A stretch of 36,560 nt of DNA from Pseudoxanthomonas sp. (GTDB lineage: Bacteria; Pseudomonadota; Gammaproteobacteria; Xanthomonadales; Xanthomonadaceae). Under the pieces are notes generated by a model. That model did not search any database and was not told where the DNA came from. It was given only the letters and a program-made list of their open reading frames with translations. The DNA lies in NCBI RefSeq assembly GCF_024710765.1, contig NZ_JANJUE010000151.1, forward strand, positions 1 to 36,560, given 5' to 3'. Positions 8,911-17,660 of this stretch are shown piece after piece (position 1 is the first letter of the stretch; each line of letters opens with the position of its first letter). The position numbers and the translations under genes were made by a program.

Positions 8911-11013
8911 TCAGGCGCCTGCGTAGCGCGCCGCGCCGCCGACCCAGCGCTGGACGATGCGATCCGCCAGAGCCGGCGACTCCGCCAGCAGGCGATCGGC
9001 CAGATCACGCACCTGCGGCAGCAGGCCTGCGTCGCGCGCCAGATCCGCCACGCGGAACGTCGCCAGGCCGGTCTGCCGGGTGCCCAACAGTTCGCCCGGC
9101 CCGCGCAGCTCCAGATCCTTCTCGGCGATGACGAAACCGTCGTTGGTCTCGCGCATGGTCGCCAGGCGCTGCTTGGCCATCTGCGACAGCGGCGCCTGGT
9201 ACATCAACACGCAAGTGGACGCGGTCGCGCCGCGTCCCACCCGTCCACGCAGCTGGTGCAACTGCGCCAGTCCGAGCCGTTCGGCGTTCTCGATGATCAT
9301 CAGCGAGGCGTTGGGCACGTCCACGCCGACTTCGATCACGGTGGTGGCGACCAGCAGATCACTCTCGCCCTGCTTGAACGCGCGCATCGCCGCCTGCTTC
9401 TCGGCCGCCTTCATCCGGCCGTGGACCAGTGCGATGCGCAGTTCCGGCAGCGCGGCGGAAAGCTGTTCGTAGGTGGTCTGGGCGGCCTGCGCGATCACTT
9501 CGTCGCTGTCGTCGATCAGGGTGCAGACCCAGTACGCCTGTCGGCCCTCCGCGCAGGCGGCGCGGATGCGTTCGACCAGCTCCGGCCGGCGCTCGGCGCT
9601 GAAGGCCACGGTATGCACCGGCGTGCGTCCGGGCGGCAGTTCGTCGATGGCCGAGACATCGAGATCGGCGTAGGCCGCCATCGCCAGCGTGCGCGGAATC
9701 GGCGTGGCCGTCATCACCAGTTGGTGCGGGATCGACTCGCCGCTGGCGCCCTTGTCGCGCAGCGCCAACCGCTGGTGGACACCGAAGCGGTGCTGCTCGT
9801 CGACGATCGCCAGCGCCAGATCCTGGAACGCGACCGCCTCCTGCATCAGCGCATGGGTACCCACCACCACCTGCGCCTTGCCCGAAGCCACCTCTTCGAG
9901 CACCTGCGCGCGCGCCTTGCCGGTGACCTTGCCGGCCAGCCATGCCACCCGGATGCCCAGCGGCTCCAGCCATTGGCGCAGATTGGCCAGATGCTGTTCG
10001 GCCAGCAATTCGGTGGGCGCCGCCAGCGCGGCCTGCCTGCCCGCCTCGACCGCCAGCATCGCCGCCATCGCCGCGACCACGGTCTTGCCGCTGCCGACGT
10101 CGCCCTGCACCAGCCGCAACATCGGCGAAGGCTGCTTCAGGTCCTCGCGGATCTGCTTGAACACCCGTTGCTGCGCGCCGGTCAGGCGGAACGGCAGCGA
10201 CTTCACCAACTGCCCCGCCAGGGTGCCGCGCCCGGTCAATGCCGGCGCGCGATGGCGCTGCAGGGCGATGCGCTGCCGGCGCAGGCTCAGGTGGTGGGCC
10301 AGCAGTTCCTCCAGCGCCAGCCGCCGCTGGGCCGGATGGCGTCCGGCCGACAATGCCGGCAGGTCGGCATCGCGCGGCGGGCGATGCATGACCAGCAGCG
10401 CCTCGCGCAGTGAAGGCAGGCTGGATTCACGCAGCAACGCATCCGGCAGCAGTTCCAGCGACGCGTCCGCCGGCAGGCGGTCCAGGGCCTGCCCGACCAG
10501 CTTGCGCAGGCTGGCCGGTCCCACGCCCTCGATGGCCGGATAGATGGGGTCCAGCGCCTCGCCGAGCGCCACGTCGGCCTCCGCATCGAGCACCCGGTAA
10601 CTGGGATGCACGATCTCCAGGCCATGCAGGCCGGGCTTGGGCGTGCCGTAGCAGCGCACCCGCGTGCCCGGCGCGAACTGCGCGACCTGCGCCGCGCGGA
10701 AATGGAAGAACCGCAGCACCACCGTCGCGTGCGAGTCGTCGCCGATCGCCACCCGCAATACCGGCCGGTAGCGGAAGCCGCGTTCGACCGCCTCCACCCG
10801 GCCTTCCAGCTGCGCCGGCACGCCGGGCCGGAGCGCGCGTATGGGTGTCAGCGCGGTGCGATCCTCGTAGCGCAGCGGCAGGTGCAGCCACAGATCCTGC
10901 AGGGTCAGCAGGCCGCGCGCCGCCAGCTTTTCGGCGATGCGCGCGCCCACGCCTTTCAGCGACGCGATCGGAAGGCGGGCCACCTCGTCGGCCCCGGGAC
11001 TGGCATACGGCAT
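8911..11013 (-). CDS. recG: ATP-dependent DNA helicase RecG
   Basis: RecG (700 aa; the E. coli protein is 693) remodels stalled replication forks and branch-migrates recombination intermediates. The N-terminal wedge domain (helix-hairpin-helix LKGVGARIAEKLAARG, then an OB fold with LHLPLRYEDRTALTPI) is followed by the SF2 helicase core: Walker A GDVGSGKTVVAA, Walker B DEQHRFG, MTATPIPRT and motif VI QLRGRVGRG. The start is uncertain: the ATG at 11013 (MPYASPGADE) has no clear Shine-Dalgarno. A GTG nine codons later (VARLPIASL), after GGGGCCGACGAG, is an alternative. In many gammaproteobacteria recG lies close to spoT; here the TonB receptor module separates them. Confidence 0.96.
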   Translation of the reverse strand: MPYASPGADEVARLPIASLKGVGARIAEKLAARGLLTLQDLWLHLPLRYEDRTALTPIRALRPGVPAQLEGRVEAVERGFRYRPVLRVAIGDDSHATVVLRFFHFRAAQVAQFAPGTRVRCYGTPKPGLHGLEIVHPSYRVLDAEADVALGEALDPIYPAIEGVGPASLRKLVGQALDRLPADASLELLPDALLRESSLPSLREALLVMHRPPRDADLPALSAGRHPAQRRLALEELLAHHLSLRRQRIALQRHRAPALTGRGTLAGQLVKSLPFRLTGAQQRVFKQIREDLKQPSPMLRLVQGDVGSGKTVVAAMAAMLAVEAGRQAALAAPTELLAEQHLANLRQWLEPLGIRVAWLAGKVTGKARAQVLEEVASGKAQVVVGTHALMQEAVAFQDLALAIVDEQHRFGVHQRLALRDKGASGESIPHQLVMTATPIPRTLAMAAYADLDVSAIDELPPGRTPVHTVAFSAERRPELVERIRAACAEGRQAYWVCTLIDDSDEVIAQAAQTTYEQLSAALPELRIALVHGRMKAAEKQAAMRAFKQGESDLLVATTVIEVGVDVPNASLMIIENAERLGLAQLHQLRGRVGRGATASTCVLMYQAPLSQMAKQRLATMRETNDGFVIAEKDLELRGPGELLGTRQTGLATFRVADLARDAGLLPQVRDLADRLLAESPALADRIVQRWVGGAARYAGA

Positions 11014-11055
11014 GGTGCAAGCATGCCGGGGATCGCGGTGCGATTGCCAGTCCGG

Positions 11056-11085
11056 GAGCGGTTCCGGCACGCGCCGGAACCGCTC
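11056..11085. terminator. Strong stem-loop between the TonB receptor gene and recG
   Basis: A 13-bp perfect stem (GAGCGGTTCCGGC / GCCGGAACCGCTC) with loop ACGC begins 7 nt after the receptor stop codon. No U tract follows on the minus strand. It could be a Rho-assisted terminator, a 3'-end stabiliser or a partial attenuator before recG. Confidence 0.5.
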
Positions 11086-11092
11086 GTCGGTG

Positions 11093-13528
11093 TCAGAACC
11101 GGGCGCTGAACTCCACTCCGACCTGGCGCGGCGCGGAGATCGAGGCGAACGGCGTGCCCAGCACCGAGGCGGAGATGTTGTTCACTCCGGTCACGTAGCG
11201 CTTGTCGAACACGTTGTTGCCATACACGCCCACGCCCCAGGTGCCGTCGGCCGACGACCACTGCACGCGCATGTCGGTGCGGTTCTGCGCCTCGCCGGTG
11301 CGGAAGGCCGGGCTGGCCTGGCAGGTGCCCTGGGTTTCCGATTCGGCATTGCAGCGGCCCTTGCCGCGATAGGCGTGCAGCAGCGAGAAGCGCAGGTCGC
11401 CGGCGTCCCCCAGGTTCACGGTATAGCCCGCGCCCAGCGACGCCGACAGGTAGGGTTCGCCGGTGGGATCCCCGGAAATGTCCCGGCCGTTGGTGGACAG
11501 GCCATCCTTGTAGGTCGCGTCGATGAAGGCGGTGTTGAGGGTCAGGTCGAGACCGGTCACCGGACGCCATTGCAGGTCCACGTCAACGCCCCAGGCCTGC
11601 ATGTCGCTGGTGTCGACGACATAGCGCGGCACGCCGGAACCGGCCGTGTTCAAGTCCAGGCTGATCGCCTGGCGGTCCTTGTAGACGTAGTAGTAACCGG
11701 AGGCGTTGAGCGACAGCTTCTGCTCCGGGAACACGGTCTTGATGCCGAACTCGGCATTCCACACGTCCTCGTTGTCGAATTGCGACTGCGGCTGCACGCT
11801 GTTGAAGCCGCCGGCCTTGTAGCCCTTGGCCAGCGAGCCGAACACCATGGTGTTGTCGTTGACCGCGTAGTCGACGACGAAGCGCGGGCTGAGATCGGTC
11901 CAGGATTTCTTGCGGCTGTTCCTCACCCCTTCCAGCTCACCGAAGGCAAAGACGAAGTCCTGGTTGAACATGTCGGCGCTGACCGGATAGCCCATCTGCT
12001 GGAGCAGTTCGAAGAAACCCTGCTGATCCAGCATCGCCACGGTCGCGTCCAGGGTGGCCGCGTCGCGTGGGCCATTGAACCAGCTGAACTCCTTGCGGTC
12101 GTGGGTCAGGCGCAGGCCGAAGGTCAGGTTCCAGCGGTCGTTGACGTGCCAGATGACGTCGCCGAACGCCGCATAGGCTTCGGCCTTGCCCTCGTTGATC
12201 ATGCTCTCGCGCCATGGATGGCCCTGCAGGCGCAACGGCAGGCCGGCCCCCTCGAGGACCTGATCCAGCAACGCGATGATGTTCACGCCGCCGAAATTGG
12301 GCAGGTTGCCCATCGCGGTGCCCACGCTGTCGGTGAACAGGTTGGTCTCGCTGGTCTGGTCGGCCTCCTCCTTGAACCAGCTGGCGCCGGCCACCCAGTC
12401 GAACCTGCCCGATACGCCCGAGAACTTGAACTCCTGGTAGTAGCTGCGGTTGCTCTCGATGTTGGCGGTGTCGAAGTACAGGTTGATGCGGTTGGTGCCA
12501 TCCTCGTCCTCGCGGTTGACCGTGTCGAAATCACGCACCGCGGTGGTCGACTGCAGGCTGCCCCACGGAAATGCGTGATCGATCTGCAGGGTCAGGCCAT
12601 TGAAGGTGCGTGACTCCTCGTTGTTGACCACGTCGTTGAACACCGGTGCCTTCAGCGGATTGATGTAGCTGTCCGGATCCGCGGGGTATGGCGCGGGCGT
12701 CGGATACGGTCCCAGCGCCACCAGGCCGACCGCCGGACGCGCCAGCTGGTCGATGTTCTCGTAGTCCCAGGACAGGTTGAGGGTGGTCGATTCGCCCAGG
12801 TCCGAACGCCAGGCCGCGCGCAGGGCCATCGTGTCTTCGGGATTGAGCCGGTCGCCGGTCGCCGCATCGGTCATCCAGCCGTCGCTGTGGTTGGACAGCG
12901 CGCTGAAGCGCAGCGCATGGCGCTCGCCGAACGGCACGTTGAACAGGCCGGACAGATAGCGGCGGCCGTCCTCGCCCACGCGGATGCGGGCGTTGCCCTC
13001 GGCCACGTTGCTCGGCTTGTTGGTGATGATGGACACGGCGCCGGCGGCGCTGTTGCGCCCGAACAGGGTGCCTTGCGGTCCCTTCAGCACCTCGATGCGC
13101 TCGATGTCGTTGAAGGCCAGCATTGCGCCACCGGTGCGGGCCGAATAGACGCCGTCGATGTAGACGCCCACGGCCGGATCCGTGCCGATGCCGAAGTCGC
13201 CGGTGGAAATGCCGCGGATGGCGTAGCGCGGCTGGGTCGGGCTGCCGTCGGTGACCTCCAGCCCGGGCACGAACATGTCCAGATCACCGATGTCGGCGGC
13301 GGCCACCTGATCGATCATCTCGCCGTTGAGGACGTTGATGGCGATCGGCACGTCCTTCAATTCCTGCTCGCGGCTCTGCGCGGTCACCTTGATGGTGTCC
13401 AGCGTGGTCGCATCATCCTGCGCGGGAGCGGCCTGCCCCCATGCGGCACCCGAAACCCCCAGCAAAGCGCAGCTTCCGAACAGGGCGTGCCGCAGCCCCA
13501 CTACCAGACACCGTTGATTCAACTTCAT
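11093..13528 (-). CDS. TonB-dependent outer-membrane receptor
   Basis: This 811-aa TonB-dependent transporter has a signal peptide (hydrophobic stretch about 9-30, probable cleavage at AWG-QA) and a TonB-box-like segment LDTIKVTAQ. A plug domain follows (VPIAINVLNGEMI, PRYAIRGISTG, VGVYIDGVY, IERIEVLKGPQGTLFGRNSAAGAVSIITNKP), then a 22-strand-type barrel ending in aromatic Phe (VGVEFSARF). The plug resembles receptors common in sphingomonads and xanthomonads for large or hydrophobic organic ligands more than siderophore receptors, but the ligand is unknown. GTG 13531 is directly followed by ATG 13528; I chose the ATG, 5 nt after GGGAGG. It is the last gene of a three-gene operon, 39 bp after the diheme gene. 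Confidence 0.93.
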   Translation of the reverse strand: MKLNQRCLVVGLRHALFGSCALLGVSGAAWGQAAPAQDDATTLDTIKVTAQSREQELKDVPIAINVLNGEMIDQVAAADIGDLDMFVPGLEVTDGSPTQPRYAIRGISTGDFGIGTDPAVGVYIDGVYSARTGGAMLAFNDIERIEVLKGPQGTLFGRNSAAGAVSIITNKPSNVAEGNARIRVGEDGRRYLSGLFNVPFGERHALRFSALSNHSDGWMTDAATGDRLNPEDTMALRAAWRSDLGESTTLNLSWDYENIDQLARPAVGLVALGPYPTPAPYPADPDSYINPLKAPVFNDVVNNEESRTFNGLTLQIDHAFPWGSLQSTTAVRDFDTVNREDEDGTNRINLYFDTANIESNRSYYQEFKFSGVSGRFDWVAGASWFKEEADQTSETNLFTDSVGTAMGNLPNFGGVNIIALLDQVLEGAGLPLRLQGHPWRESMINEGKAEAYAAFGDVIWHVNDRWNLTFGLRLTHDRKEFSWFNGPRDAATLDATVAMLDQQGFFELLQQMGYPVSADMFNQDFVFAFGELEGVRNSRKKSWTDLSPRFVVDYAVNDNTMVFGSLAKGYKAGGFNSVQPQSQFDNEDVWNAEFGIKTVFPEQKLSLNASGYYYVYKDRQAISLDLNTAGSGVPRYVVDTSDMQAWGVDVDLQWRPVTGLDLTLNTAFIDATYKDGLSTNGRDISGDPTGEPYLSASLGAGYTVNLGDAGDLRFSLLHAYRGKGRCNAESETQGTCQASPAFRTGEAQNRTDMRVQWSSADGTWGVGVYGNNVFDKRYVTGVNNISASVLGTPFASISAPRQVGVEFSARF

Positions 13529-13567
13529 CACTCCCTCCCAGAAGCGTTGTCTTTACGGATTTACCCC

Positions 13568-14758
13568 TCAGGTGGACGCCGGTACCGCTTCTCCCCCCGG
13601 CCCATCCCCATCACAACTGCCGTGCTGCGCGCGAATCCACGCATCAATCAGTTCAACGCCTTCGCGGTGCACCACCGAGCGCCCCAGCTCCGGCATCATC
13701 ACCGCCGGGTCCGCGCTGTCCATGCGGAAACTCAGCACGGATTCGTCCGGCTTGCCAGGCTCGATGTCGTGGCGCCGGTCACCGGTGCCCTTGCCCGCCG
13801 CGATCGGCTGCTTGCAGAAACCCAGCTTGAGACGATCATGGGTCGCCGCGTCCAGCCACAGGCCGGAAGTGATCGCCGGACCAGTCGGGCTGTGGCAATG
13901 CCCGCAGTTCACGTCCAGGTAGGCGCGCGCGCGCGCATCCAGGCTGGCATTGGCCGCGTCCATCCAGTCCGCGTCGCGCGGTGCCTGCGCCGGCGCGGGC
14001 GCGCCGGTCAGGTAGCCCACGCGCGCCAGGTGCGCGAGCTGATTCTCGCGCCCTTCGCGATAGTCGAAATCCCGGTTCAGGTGGCGTGCCTTGGGACCGA
14101 TCGGCGACAGCTGGCGCGACCGGTTGTCGGTCAGGTGGCAACCGCCGCACTGGTTCTGGTCCGGCACCTGGTACGCCGCCTCCTCGCGCTGGCCGGAGGC
14201 ATCGACCAGATCCAGCGTGATCAGATCGCCGGTGCGCTTGAGGGTGGCTTCGGTCTGCGCTTCGTTCCAGACGTAAGGCATCGCGACCCAACCCGATTCC
14301 CGCCGCACCAGCAGGCGGGTTTCGATCAGGCGCACGCGCGACAGATCCAGCGATTCCTGCTCCAGCACGCTGGCCGACGGCGGCGTGCGCGCCACCGAGC
14401 GGCCATCCCACGCCTGCCCCGCCGGCAGCGGGTAGTAGAAGGTCTTGCTGATGATCGTGCCGACCGGGAAGTCGAGCGCCGCATCGGGCCGATACGCGGC
14501 GCTCTTGCCCTTGGGCATCCAGATCGTGCGCAGCTTGTGGGCGTAGTCGCTGAACAGCGGCGTGTTGAGATCGTAGGGCACCACGCCTTCGTTCAAGATC
14601 AGGCGGCCGTCCTCGATGCGCAGGACGTGCCAGTCATCCAGGCGCGCCGGCTGTCCCTCGGCGAAGAAGGCCACCTCCTGCGAACGCTTGCATCCCGCGA
14701 GCAGCACGGCGGCCAGCAAAGCGGCGATGGCCACTCCCGCGGCCCGGTACTTCCGCAT
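13568..14758 (-). CDS. Diheme c-type cytochrome-like lipoprotein (HNE_0200/SO2930 family)
   Basis: The 396-aa protein carries a lipoprotein signal ending LLAGC (Cys23), with Lys at +2, which favours sorting to the outer membrane. Two haem c attachment sites are present: CGGCH (204-208) and CGHCH (285-289). A possible Met axial ligand lies in MMPELGR (about 354-360). The segment VVPYDLNTPLFSDYAHKLRTIWMPKGK is characteristic of a family I recall as TIGR03806 (HNE_0200; also called SO2930 diheme cytochrome), found next to parallel beta-helix proteins (TIGR03805). That is the case here: the gene starts only 5 nt after the beta-helix gene. The family's biochemical role is unknown; electron transfer coupled to an envelope oxidation is inference. 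Confidence 0.88.
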   Translation of the reverse strand: MRKYRAAGVAIAALLAAVLLAGCKRSQEVAFFAEGQPARLDDWHVLRIEDGRLILNEGVVPYDLNTPLFSDYAHKLRTIWMPKGKSAAYRPDAALDFPVGTIISKTFYYPLPAGQAWDGRSVARTPPSASVLEQESLDLSRVRLIETRLLVRRESGWVAMPYVWNEAQTEATLKRTGDLITLDLVDASGQREEAAYQVPDQNQCGGCHLTDNRSRQLSPIGPKARHLNRDFDYREGRENQLAHLARVGYLTGAPAPAQAPRDADWMDAANASLDARARAYLDVNCGHCHSPTGPAITSGLWLDAATHDRLKLGFCKQPIAAGKGTGDRRHDIEPGKPDESVLSFRMDSADPAVMMPELGRSVVHREGVELIDAWIRAQHGSCDGDGPGGEAVPAST

Positions 14759-14763
14759 CGTGC

Positions 14764-15993
14764 TCAACCCCGCTTCAGGTCCACCGCGGGCAGGCGCGGC
14801 AGTTCGCACTGGAAGGACCGGGTGTCCTTGCTCGGGCTCTTGTAGCCGCCGGGGCCATCGGCGTTGATCACGCCGCTGACGTCGCGCAGGCAGATTTCCG
14901 GCCCACGCGCCTGGCCGTCGACCTTGCGGTCCTTGTTGTAGTAGCCGTCCCACAGCACGTCCGGGAAATTCCCGCGCAGCCCGTACATGGCTACCTTCAG
15001 CGCCTTCAGATCGAAGCCGTCTGGCGAGTCGCCGCCGCCGGACAGGGTATTGCCATGCACGTAGACCCGCTCCGGGTAGGGATCGAAGGTTTCCGACTTG
15101 CTCGAATCCTTGTAGCCGGTGGAGTAGACGCTGGAGATGATGATGTTGGTGGTCGCGTTGTCGCGGATCTCGTTGCCGAAGATCTCGATGTCGTCGTTGG
15201 AATTGACCACGATGCCGGAGCCGGCCGGGACGCTCGCCACCGGCGTGCCCTTGGCGCCGAAGTTCTCGTGGTTGTTGGCGATCACCTTGTTGTTGAACAC
15301 GCGGATGTTGCCGCCCTGCTGCTTGAGGCCGGGCATGTTGAACACCAGGATGCCGCCGGTGTTGCCGGTGGCGACGTTGTCGTAGACGTCGGCATTGATG
15401 GTGTTCTCGATCTCGATGCCGGCCACGTTCTGCTCCGCGCGGCTGCGCCGCACGATCACGCCGTCGGACTGGCCCACGTAGATGCCGGCGTCGGAGGCGC
15501 CGATGGAAACCGAGTCCTCGATCAGCACGTTCTTCGCCAGCACCGGGTACAGGCCATAGGCACCGTTCTTGGTGCTCGGACCACCGGTCCATTCCACCTT
15601 CACGCCGCGGATGGTGATGTTCTCCGACTCGCTGATCTTCAGGCCGTCGCCCTTGGAATCCTGGATGGTCAGGTTCTCGATGGCGAAGTCGTCGCCGTTG
15701 ACCAGCAGGCCCTCGGCGCCGGCCTTCTGGCCCTTGAAGCTGAGCACGGTCTTGTCCATGCCCGCGCCGCGGATGGTCACGCCGTCCGCGCGCAGGGTCA
15801 GGCTGCGGTCGAAGTGGTAGGTGCCGGCGGGAATCTCGATGACGTCGCCAGGCTTGGCATCGAGCAGCCGCTCGTGGAGCTTCTGCGAGAAGTCCGCGCT
15901 CGCCGCATCGGCCTTGGGCGCCTGTTCGTCGGTCTTCGGCTGGCAGGCGGCCAGCGCCAGTGCCAGGCCCACCATCAACATCGTCCGCTGCAT
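14764..15993 (-). CDS. Right-handed parallel beta-helix repeat lipoprotein
   Basis: This 409-aa protein has a lipobox LALAAC (Cys17, Gln at +2), predicting an outer-membrane lipoprotein. From about residue 50 it consists of beta-helix rungs: GDVIEIPAGTYHF, LTLRADGVTIRGAG, FAIENLTIQDSKGDGLKI, ENITIRGVKVEW, NVLIEDSVSIGASDAGIYV and GIEIENTINADVYDNVATGN, then IVVNSNDDIEIFGNEIRDN. The fold is shared with pectate lyases and alginate epimerases, but no catalytic set can be assigned. The C-terminus (from about 330) is a non-repeat cap with two cysteines (368, 396). ATG 15993 follows GGGGAGGG. It is the first gene of the operon with the diheme lipoprotein and the TonB receptor. The pairing matches families I recall as TIGR03805/TIGR03806. 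Confidence 0.9.
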   Translation of the reverse strand: MQRTMLMVGLALALAACQPKTDEQAPKADAASADFSQKLHERLLDAKPGDVIEIPAGTYHFDRSLTLRADGVTIRGAGMDKTVLSFKGQKAGAEGLLVNGDDFAIENLTIQDSKGDGLKISESENITIRGVKVEWTGGPSTKNGAYGLYPVLAKNVLIEDSVSIGASDAGIYVGQSDGVIVRRSRAEQNVAGIEIENTINADVYDNVATGNTGGILVFNMPGLKQQGGNIRVFNNKVIANNHENFGAKGTPVASVPAGSGIVVNSNDDIEIFGNEIRDNATTNIIISSVYSTGYKDSSKSETFDPYPERVYVHGNTLSGGGDSPDGFDLKALKVAMYGLRGNFPDVLWDGYYNKDRKVDGQARGPEICLRDVSGVINADGPGGYKSPSKDTRSFQCELPRLPAVDLKRG

Positions 15994-16143
15994 CGCATTC
16001 CCTCCCCGGTCATCGCGCGGCGGCCGGCGGCCACCATACGCGTGCGAATTCAGTAATTGAGAGTCTTGTCCCACTGGTTTCCCTGAAGTAGGGCAGGAGC
16101 GGCATACTTGGGGGGGCAAAGCGGACAAGCTGGAGGGGCTTCG
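15994..16143. promoter_or_regulatory. Divergent control region between the beta-helix operon and its AraC regulator
   Basis: For the leftward operon the best -10 is TATGGT (16038-16033, minus strand), with a non-consensus -35 (CTCAAT at 17 bp), as expected of an activator-dependent promoter. GGACAAG (16071-16065, minus strand) lies just upstream of that -35. The same GGACAAG occurs on the plus strand at 16123-16129, forming an inverted pair. For araC, CATACT (16103-16108) is a possible -10. These are candidate regulator sites; none is proven. Confidence 0.4.
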
Positions 16144-17187
16144 ATGCGCCGTAAACTGGGCCTGGACGGGGGCAATCGCCTGTCCATCGCCAATCTGCCG
16201 ACCAACATGCTGTGCAGCCTGGTGCTGCTGGCGGGCGAGTTGGGGGTCAACTGTGAGCCCTGGTTCAGCGGGCTGCGCCTGACGCCGCGCGAAATCCAGG
16301 ATCCGCAGGCGCGGGTGTCCTACCGCCAGGCCACCGAGGTCATCCGCCGTGCCTTGCCGACCCTGCCGATCGAGGATGTCGGCCTCGCCCTGGGCGGCAA
16401 CCAGAACGGCGCCAACTTTGGCCTGCTCGGCCTGGCGATGCGGATGGCGCCGAACTTCGGCGAGGCGGTCAACATCGGCCTGACCTACCAGCGCAACCTG
16501 GGGCCGCTGATGGACCTGCAACTGCTGCAGGAGGATCCGGACGTGGTGTCGGTGGTGGCGACCACCCCGCTGGATCTGCCCGAGATCCTGCCGTTCCTGT
16601 GCGAGGAAATGTTCTCCAGCGTACTGATGCTGGCGCGCGAACTGGCCGGCCCGGAGTTCCATCCGGTCCGCCTGGATCTGACCTACCCCGCCCCGGCCTA
16701 CGCCAGCAAATACAGCCGCATGTTCGAATGCGAGGTGCGGTTCCGCCAGGGCCAGAACCGGATGCTGGTGGATCGCAGCTGGTTCTCGCTGCCGTTTACC
16801 AGTTACAACCCGGTGGGTTCGCAACAGGTGCTGGCGCTGTGCCACGCGCAACTGGCCGCGGTGGCGACCTCGGGCGAGGCGACCGCGGCGGTGGAACGGC
16901 AACTGCGGCCGCGCCTGCGCGAGAACCCGCAGATGACCGAGATCGCGACCGCCCTGCATCTGAGCGAGCGGACGTTGCGCCGGCAATTGTCCGACGAGGG
17001 CCAGCGCTTCAGCGACATCCACGACCGCGTGCGCACGGATCGTGCGCTGGAACTGCTGCAGGACCGGGAACTGACCATCGCCTACATCGGCACCCAACTG
17101 GGTTTCAACGACGTGCGCGAATTCCGTCGCGCTTTCAAGCGCTGGACCGGGCATACGCCCAGTGAGGCGCGCGATCGCATGGTGTGA
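16144..17187 (+). CDS. AraC-family regulator with arabinose-binding-like (PF12625-type) sensor domain
   Basis: The 347-aa protein has an N-terminal sensor region (about 20-210: PREIQDPQARVSYRQATEVI, NFGLLGLAMRMAPNFGEAVN, REFHPVRL-like strands) typical of the AraC subgroup that includes regulators of lipid, sphingosine, ornithine and steroid-related genes. A C-terminal double HTH follows: first about 264-286 (MTEIATALHLSERTLRRQL), second about 311-343 (YIGTQLGFNDVREFRRAFKRWTG). ATG 16144 is preceded by GGAGGGG at good spacing. It is divergent from the beta-helix/diheme/TonB-receptor operon and is the obvious candidate activator. Its ligand is unknown; a hydrophobic one is suggested only by family analogy. 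Confidence 0.92.
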   Translation: MRRKLGLDGGNRLSIANLPTNMLCSLVLLAGELGVNCEPWFSGLRLTPREIQDPQARVSYRQATEVIRRALPTLPIEDVGLALGGNQNGANFGLLGLAMRMAPNFGEAVNIGLTYQRNLGPLMDLQLLQEDPDVVSVVATTPLDLPEILPFLCEEMFSSVLMLARELAGPEFHPVRLDLTYPAPAYASKYSRMFECEVRFRQGQNRMLVDRSWFSLPFTSYNPVGSQQVLALCHAQLAAVATSGEATAAVERQLRPRLRENPQMTEIATALHLSERTLRRQLSDEGQRFSDIHDRVRTDRALELLQDRELTIAYIGTQLGFNDVREFRRAFKRWTGHTPSEARDRMV

Positions 17188-17211
17188 TCGCACGCTGCTC
17201 CGGGCCGGCCG

Positions 17212-17595
17212 TCAGCCGGTGACCATCACCGCATCGACCTCGAACGCCGCGCCCTTGGGCAGGCCGGCCACTTCGATGGTGGAACGCGCCGGGAACGGCG
17301 CCTGGAAGTAGTCCTGCATCACTGCATTGACCTTGGCGAACTCGCCCAGGTCGGTCAGGTACAGGCCCAGGCGGACGATATCGCCGAGCGAGCCGCCGGC
17401 GGCTTCGGCCACCGCCTTGAGGTTGTCGAACGCCCGGCGTGCCTGCGCCTCGATGTCGCCCTCGACCAGGTTGCCGGTCGCCGGGTCGAGCGGGATCTGG
17501 CCGGAGAAGTAGACGGTGTTGCCGGCGCGCACCGCCTGCGAGTACGGGCCGATGGCGGCGGGCGCCTGCTCCGTGTGGATGATCTGCTTGCTCAT
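17212..17595 (-). CDS. ridA: RidA family reactive intermediate/imine deaminase
   Basis: RidA (127 aa) hydrolyses reactive enamine/imine intermediates such as those released by threonine dehydratase, protecting PLP enzymes. Family elements are seen throughout: [28 protein letters not shown], the turn [16 protein letters not shown], and the C-terminal [24 protein letters not shown], with the substrate-binding Arg in PARS. It acts as a trimer in the cytoplasm. It follows spoT in the same direction, as in Xanthomonas (gmk-rpoZ-spoT-ridA), but a REP doublet fills the 164-bp gap. It converges with the AraC gene, with only 24 bp between the stops. Confidence 0.95.
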   Translation of the reverse strand: MSKQIIHTEQAPAAIGPYSQAVRAGNTVYFSGQIPLDPATGNLVEGDIEAQARRAFDNLKAVAEAAGGSLGDIVRLGLYLTDLGEFAKVNAVMQDYFQAPFPARSTIEVAGLPKGAAFEVDAVMVTG

Positions 17596-17660
17596 GGGGC
17601 GCTCCTGTCTGGAAAGGCGGGGATTTTACCCGAGGCGCGGATGGCCCACGGAGCCACCTT

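Noticed and set aside
11093-13528. Siderophore or haem receptor
   Set aside because: No siderophore synthesis, haem oxygenase, hemophore or Fur-box-like sequence was seen nearby, and the operon partners point elsewhere.
12887-14845. A 652-codon rightward frame across the TonB receptor, the diheme gene and the gap
   Set aside because: It spans the boundaries of well-supported genes on the other strand and shows no protein family features.
14764-17193. Reading the beta-helix gene as an 809-residue protein extending upstream through the AraC gene region
   Set aside because: The upstream part is antisense to the AraC regulator. The real start at 15993 has a strong Shine-Dalgarno and a lipoprotein signal.
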